Shown piece after piece: positions 58,816 through 64,000 of a stretch of 64,000 nt of DNA. The translations under genes and the position numbers were made by a program. This DNA is from Cristatella mucedo (lineage: Eukaryota; Bryozoa; Phylactolaemata; Cristatellidae), in the NCBI GenBank assembly GCA_009760855.2, contig WPIO01000001.1:7692001-7756000 (forward strand), in the 5' to 3' direction. The first letter of the stretch is position 1. The number at the start of each line of letters is the position of its first letter. The notes under the pieces were generated by a model. It made no database searches and was not told where the DNA came from. It saw only the letters and a list, made by a program, of their open reading frames with translations.

Positions 58816-59318
58816 GTACTGTAATGTATCTCCGTCTGTTACTCCACAAAGCCATAAAGACTATATTCGATGATGCAATGGAGAGTTTTGTATAGCGCAC
58901 TCACAGCCCAAGCGGCTTTCGGTATGCACTCGGTAGCCAACAGACTTCATCTCACGAAACGAAGAGAAAGTGGGAAGCATAGCAGGGTCAGGAAATTGGT
59001 TGAGGTAGTGAGTAGCATGAAAGTAGCAGCTCAGGACGGCTGAAAAGGATGAGCCATATTCGTTAGCAGGAGAGTAGCCGTCGTTTCGTAAGAATTGTGG
59101 ATGCAAGTGTTTGTCAGTGTATGACCTGCAGAGCTAAAGCTTCTGCCTTGTGGGTCAGCATAAGAATTTTGTATCTGTTGATCAACCTGCAGCCATCCTA
59201 GCTCTTCTAGCAAAACAGACACGTGGTAAAAACCTCTGGGACTTGGAAACCAGCTTTTTAGTCATAATCAAGCCGAGACAAAACTAAGGAGCTAGTCGAA
59301 TTGTTTGGCTAGCCACTG
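58815..59318 (-). mobile_element. LINE-B 3' half, interrupted by TIR transposon
   Basis: The minus strand has 3' UTR words gagttttgtatagcgcactc and cggtagccaacagacttc, then ORF2 C-terminal ELGWLQVDQQIQ near 59200. Compared with 13.83-14.08 kb, the middle is deleted. Confidence 0.85.
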
Positions 59319-59327
59319 TGAAAGACT

Positions 59328-59943
59328 GGGTACGGACATTTCCCCCTGAACGTTTCACCTCTTTGGGCCAGGACATCCCCCCTATAGGGTTTAGGGTTTA
59401 GGTTATAGGATTTAGCCTTTAGGGTTCAGGGTTTAGAACGTAGGGTTTGGGTTGTTTAGGGTTTAGGGTTTTTAGGGTTTAGCGTTTAAGATTTAGAGGA
59501 TTAGGGTTAAGAATTTAGAGTTTAGGGTTTTTAGGGTTTAGCGTTTCGGGTTTAGGGTTTTAAGGGTTTAGAGGTTAGGGTTTATGGTTTAGGGTTTAGG
59601 GCGGGCTTAGCCTCCGCCACCTAAATCCATCTTGCTCGTACTCCGCGCTTTAATTAGTACGTATTAGGGCGTAACTAGATCTCTTGAGCTCGAGTTATAC
59701 TCAGTATACCTCTGAGGCTTAGCCTTCATATGCAAGAACGAACGGCACGAAGTAGCGCGCGCCCGCTTTTGACGGGTACAAACAAGTGCCCGGCGGCGTC
59801 GAGAGAGACCGAACTAGCTCGCCGCTGCCGCAGCCGCTGCAATCGCAGCAGCCGCTCGCTCCATTAGAAACCATCCTTCCAATCCACCCAGTCTTCTAAT
59901 TATACTCAGTTGATTTATTTTAATAGATTGCTAACTTCATTTA

Positions 59944-59982
<39 letters not shown>

Positions 59983-60098
59983 TTTCTTAGTTATCAATTC
60001 ATCAACGTAGGGGGAAATGTCGGGGAGAATGTCCTAGGCTCCACTAGGGGGAAATGTCCTGAAGGGGGAAACGTCCAGGGGTGAAATATCCTACAACC
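59328..60098. mobile_element. Non-autonomous TIR DNA transposon, copy 2
   Basis: Bounded by gtgaaagac (59319-59327) and gtggaagac (60099-60107). Its inverted ends are clearer than in copy 1: tacggacatttccccctgaa at the left and the complement of ttcccccttcaggacatttc at the right. It is shorter than copy 1, mostly because the CA tract is not expanded. Confidence 0.8.
59385..59612 (+). repeat. Degenerate telomere-like (TTTAGGG)n array
   Basis: gtttaggg units with variants, inside the TIR transposon; counterpart of 14145-14322. Confidence 0.85.
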
Positions 60099-60107
60099 GT
60101 GGAAGAC

Positions 60108-60720
60108 AGCTTCTGATCTTAGATGTGGATCGGAAATGATGGCTATCTGTAGAAGCAGTCTTCTGAATGAAGCTTTTAAAATTTAGGCAGCCGTCAAAAA
60201 CGTCACCTAAATTTTGAGCACGCGGTGATGGTTGCACAACAGCATCATATTTTAGATGAGCAAAGTCTTCCAATCCAGCCACACGCTTAGGGTGTGTTGT
60301 GAGAAGCAGCTCGGCTGTATTTTCATTTAGTTTCAAGAAATTCTCCGACATCCAGGATCAAATTTTGGAAAGGCAAGCATTCAGTTTATCAATTGCTGCA
60401 GCAGATTCCGAAGCTGTGAATGACAAATACAGTTGAGTATCGTCAGCATAAAAGTGATATCCTTTTCCTAGCGCCCTACTTATTCTTCCCAGAGGTTGAG
60501 TGTGAATGAAGAACAGCAAGAGACCGAGGAAGAACACATGAGAGACTCCACAGGTAACCGGTCTTGTGGGTGATACCAGACCCCCACACAACGCGGATTG
60601 AATACGATCAGACAAGTACGATTTAAACGACGCCAGTGCCTCGTCTGCCAGGCCGATCGTTTTTCTCAATCACTCAAGCAGGACGTGATCAATGATGTCA
60701 AAGGCAGTTGACAGAACTAA
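60108..60720 (-). mobile_element. LINE-B reverse transcriptase part, copy 2
   Basis: The minus-strand frame 60669-60358 reads TIGLADEALASFKSYLSDR and later HFYADDTQLYLSF (catalytic YADD), ending at the same TGA as the 15 kb copy. It resumes as SENFLKLNENTAELLLT. Upstream, the DTIDHDVLLER part is frame-damaged. Confidence 0.9.
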
Positions 60721-60909
60721 AAGAGCTAGATCAGTGACATTCCGGTCATCTTTGCCGTATAGAATGTTATTGTTAACACGGAGGATTATGATGTTAATTA
60801 CAATAATAAGAAGTTTGTTTAGGTCAATAACACAAGTAAATTTCTTTCAAGATAGGCTGGAACGGAAGCACGTCAATTGGTAAGCAATAGAAAGCATATT
60901 ATTATTGCC

Positions 60910-61030
60910 TGTAAACTCACTAAGGAGCGGTTAAGGTGCTCGCCCCGACCAAGGCCGTCTCTGATGTCGTTGGCTCGAGCGCCGATGAAGCGCATGAATA
61001 GCGAATGAAGTTTTCTTAGAGCGCTATAAA

Positions 61031-61036
<6 letters not shown>
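60910..61036 (+). mobile_element. tRNA-derived SINE in module M copy 2
   Basis: Same SINE as at 15800-15950: cggttaaggtgctcgccccg head, ggctcgagcgcc B box-like segment, agagcgctataaa tail. Confidence 0.8.

Positions 61037-61037
<1 letters not shown>

Positions 61038-61105
<68 letters not shown>
61038..61105. repeat. (TA)n microsatellite
   Basis: An uninterrupted TA run of about 68 bases directly after the SINE tail. Confidence 0.97.
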
Positions 61106-61108
<3 letters not shown>

Positions 61109-62657
61109 ACACGAAAATGGCAGGTGCCACGAGAAACAGAGAGCTTGTGAGAAGACATCTTTGATTGATGTCATATAGACCCTACCTCATCAGGCCCAGG
61201 TCCATTGACCCACGCCCGCTCGCCCCACCCGGTCAGGCTCCTCTTCATTTCCTTCTCCCAACGCCAATGTGGAGGTGACGGCTAGCTAGGTTGGTGAGCG
61301 GCAGGTGCGTTTGCGACAATCGGCTGAGCTGCCACAGCATTCTCACGCCGACACGCTCTATCGTGTAAATGTCAGTGGGATGAATGACGGTTACTGGTTT
61401 CGGACGCTTCTGGTGTCGTTCTCGCGGCCTGCAAAACTGAGCCCAGCAGCAGCGAGCTTTGACCTAGGCCAGATAACGACTAGAAATTTTAACGCCCGAA
61501 AGCTGGGTCAAAAGCACGCCATTATGAGAAATGAATTAGAAAACGTGGTATATCAGAAGTGTTCTCTGGTGCGAGATCTCTGTGCACACCATCTATAATG
61601 ACTAGTGTCCCTGTAAACACATTCTAACCGAGCGGCCCGATATATTGCTAGGCAAGGGAACTGCGATGAACTCAATTAGTTCCTGCCCATATCATTCCTT
61701 AATAAAGGTGATAGAAATCTGCTTTAAAATGTACCCAAGGAAGGTCATAAAAACCAGCATTTCAGCGAACTGATATACATGGAAAACGGTGCATCGAGCG
61801 GGCTACCTTCATATAGAACGTAACCCTCGTAGAGGACAGCTTGGTATGCGGCTTTATAGGAATAATACATTGTTCTAGAATAATTTTTCTAGGCATTTTA
61901 AATATGCTGTGAAGGGAGGGTGATCAAATTATTCGAAATAACGTGGACATTGTCAGCACGAAAATACTGTTTGTGGTAAGATAACTTGTCAGCATTCGTA
62001 ATCGATCTGGTTCATATTGAGCGGCAGAGACATTTTTAAGCGTATGCACATGTTTCCGAGCAGAGCAATCGGGACTCACCGAAAGGAAATGGCACGCTGA
62101 CAATCCTGATCGTCTATCGCTACCCTACTTTAGTTTTATTTTCAGTCGGCTATACCTAGCACCTTATTTGCAGCTACAACGGCGATCGATCGCATTATGG
62201 CTCGCCGACGTGGCTAGAGAGATCTCTCCATGGTCGCATTCGTTCGCCGATAAAACACACTCGCATCCTTCGAGGTTTACGTTGCATTGCTGCCTGTGTT
62301 CGCGAAGCATGTCAGGGATGAATGGTACAGACACTTCCTTTTGCGTTCGAGCATTTCCGCGAGCACGAGGGCGACTTAGCCCACTCAGCAGTGCCAGCAT
62401 ATGACGGTAGGCGCTGGATGTGCGGCGGTCAGTGTGGCGAGAAACCAAATTGGTCAGGCGACCAAAACAAGATCCGAACTTTTCATTTTTCCAGCCAAGC
62501 CTAGTCCTCTGATTTGCATTTCTAAAACTCCTCGTTTCTTTATTATCTCCGATTCGATCACGCCCCTTCATCAATTCAAAGCTGGCATTTTTGCATTTTT
62601 TGTGCTGCAAACTACAGCCAGCAGCTTGCTCTGCTTTGCTACTGCCGTGCTACTTAC
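61106..62657. other. End of module M and unassigned sequence
   Basis: 61106-62001 parallels 16043-16926, including a truncated LINE-A end at 61860-62001. From 62001 to 62657 an open minus-strand frame (62164-62610) starts only at TTG and shows no motif, so it is not called. Confidence 0.4.
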
Positions 62658-62765
62658 TTCACACTATTAAACTTTCTCTCTCACACACACATAAATATAT
62701 ATGTGAGAAAATTAAACAGTGTGAATAAGGCCTATTTTGCCGCTATACAAAGGAGGCCGTTGAGT

Positions 62766-62850
<85 letters not shown>

Positions 62851-62871
62851 CAACAGCCTCCTTTGTATAGC
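62658..62871. repeat. Two adjacent palindromes around AT/AG microsatellites
   Basis: First palindrome: ttcacactattaaactttct at 62658 against its imperfect complement ending in acagtgtgaataa by 62727. Second: gctatacaaaggaggccgtt (62742) against aacagcctcctttgtatagc (to 62871), flanking (TA)20 and (AG)19 at 62769-62846. The layout resembles a foldback element or a nested MITE. Confidence 0.85.
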
Positions 62872-62894
62872 AGCAGAAGAGGCTAAACGAACAT

Positions 62895-63005
62895 TACCGC
62901 CGCTTGCAGTGGACTATAAAAGAAAGGATCGTCCACTGCAGGATTCGAAACCACGATCCGGGCCGTGAAGAGCGAGCAACCTATAACCCGAGCGAAGGCT
63001 CGAAA
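62895..63005 (-). mobile_element. tRNA-like SINE, second family
   Basis: On the minus strand, an A box-like tataggttgctcgctcttca and a B box ggtttcgaatcctgc lie about 30 bases apart, as in a tRNA. The relic at 18.7 kb is similar. It could be a tRNA pseudogene; the cloverleaf was not fully verified. Confidence 0.55.
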
Positions 63006-64000
63006 ATATTTCTTAAATTTGTTTCAGTGACACGCATTCGGATTGCATAATTTGACCCGAAAACTGAAAGAGTTTAAGCTCTAAAAAAGTTACCAGCGTA
63101 CCGAGCATGTAGACTTTATTGCTCGGTGGAAGTACAGAAATAGAGAGATGCGTTCTGCTTAGACATTCAACGACAGGGATAGCTTCTACCCCCATGCATT
63201 GCACGTGTTCTGCTTAAGTATGTACAGATTGATGATGCTAGTTAGGTTCACCAGCCCGATAACTTCGTTATTTCTCAGCAGGCAGACTTCATGGATGCGT
63301 GTATGACATTTCCATTTCTCCTAGATCCACTTTGGTTCAGCTACTATGGCACCATGTAGCTCAGATTGGCGAACCTTCTGTTATGGACACAAAACTTATA
63401 TAAAAAAGTTCAATATAGCCTTATGTCGCTGTAAACCACAAACTCTATTTCTTAAAAACTAAAACCACAATCCCTAAAATGCTTGCACACCCTAAACATA
63501 AAATACTTAATTGTAGGCCTAAAATCCTAATACCAAACCCTAAATCATAACCCTTAAACAGCGATGCCTTTAAATATTTTTTAAATAAATTATTGAAAAC
63601 TTCTGCATACAATTCAAACGAACAAAAATGAGTAAAAACTTAGCATTTTATTAAACAAAGTTCTGAAAAACTCGCAGAGACTTGACTCATAAAAACTTCC
63701 CTGATGTCTCAATTAAATGTGTAAAAGGGTAAGGTACAAGAAAAACCCTCTTCTAAATTGAGATTTTTAAATTTCAACATTCTTTTTCAATTAAAAACTT
63801 ATTTCGCTTATTATTAGCTTTCTCTTATGTCTTTTTCTGTGGGTCGGTTTCACAAAACTTGCATTTAAGTCAAATTCGTTAAGTACAACGTTTTCTAGCT
63901 TCCTTCGTAGTTTGTTTTTCACGTTTTCTGCGATAATTGCTTGCATAATCAACACGATTAGCTTTTTTTATCAGAATCAGTTTACATAAAAACAGATATC
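63006..64000. other. AT-rich end of window
   Basis: No gene is recognised. At 63465-63560 degenerate ccctaaa words recur (for example ccctaaacataaa, aaaccctaaatcataaccct), the complement of the TTTAGGG arrays inside the TIR transposons but without the transposon ends nearby. Confidence 0.4.

Larger units (their letters stand above)
59118..62001. repeat. Segmental duplication, module M copy 2
   Basis: Counterpart of 13833-16926, same orientation and nested order. The right border falls after cagcattcgta, where both copies diverge completely. Confidence 0.85.

Noticed and set aside
62164-62610. 148-codon minus-strand frame
   Set aside because: It starts at TTG, has no motif, and competing plus-strand frames are also open. 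Coding is not supported without a homolog.
62915-63000. Functional tRNA gene
   Set aside because: A and B box-like words are present, but I could not fold a full acceptor stem with a clear anticodon, and a related relic exists at 18.7 kb. A SINE is the simpler reading.

Overview
The window looks like nuclear DNA of an invertebrate animal. Spliced genes, L2/CR1-type LINEs with (TTA)n tails, tRNA-derived SINEs, a hAT-like transposase, a decayed Polinton/adintovirus-like insertion and long microsatellites all point that way, and nothing looks bacterial. The phylum cannot be fixed from the sequence alone. Most of the window is repeats. Only two genes look intact.

Layout. 0-11.4 kb: an AT-rich, decayed virus-like element (C-terminal end of a protein-primed DNA polymerase B, a Ser-rich frame, a packaging ATPase and several unknown frames) cut up by LINE fragments. 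11.4-13.8 kb: a broken, minus-strand paralog of the large coiled-coil gene plus its conserved upstream flank. 13.8-16.9 kb: a nested repeat module (LINE-B carrying a TIR transposon with a telomere-like array, then a SINE), repeated at 59.1-62.0 kb. 17-24.4 kb: mostly unassigned, with a hAT-like transposase relic at 18.8-20.8 kb. 26.95-34.1 kb: a three-exon gene for a secreted, probably GPI-anchored Ly6/uPAR three-finger protein, whose 5.8 kb second intron holds LINEs and an unexplained coding-like patch. 35-40.7 kb: two repeat blocks, here called X1 and Y1, that recur as Y2 (52-54.4 kb) and X2 (56-58.5 kb). 43.4-50.3 kb: a very GC-rich minus-strand gene of about 2,260 codons with 43 tandem 21-residue helical repeats. 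62-64 kb: palindromic AT/AG structures, a tRNA-like SINE and degenerate CCCTAAA repeats.

Three LINE families are distinguished by their reverse-transcriptase wording and 3' ends. LINE-A ends in a conserved hairpin-like GCGCC...GAGGGCGC tail plus TTA repeats. LINE-B has a tail containing 'gagttttgtatagcgc' when read on the plus strand of minus copies. LINE-C is the minus-strand element inside block Y. A tRNA-headed SINE carries a 3' tail resembling that of LINE-A, which suggests it borrows LINE-A machinery.

The two intact genes appear unrelated. The large coiled-coil gene is the best candidate for something undescribed: its N-terminal domain matches no family I recognise, its repeat array looks recently homogenised, and broken copies of its body or flank lie elsewhere in the window. 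Family assignments rest on reading translated motifs by eye; no database search or alignment was run.
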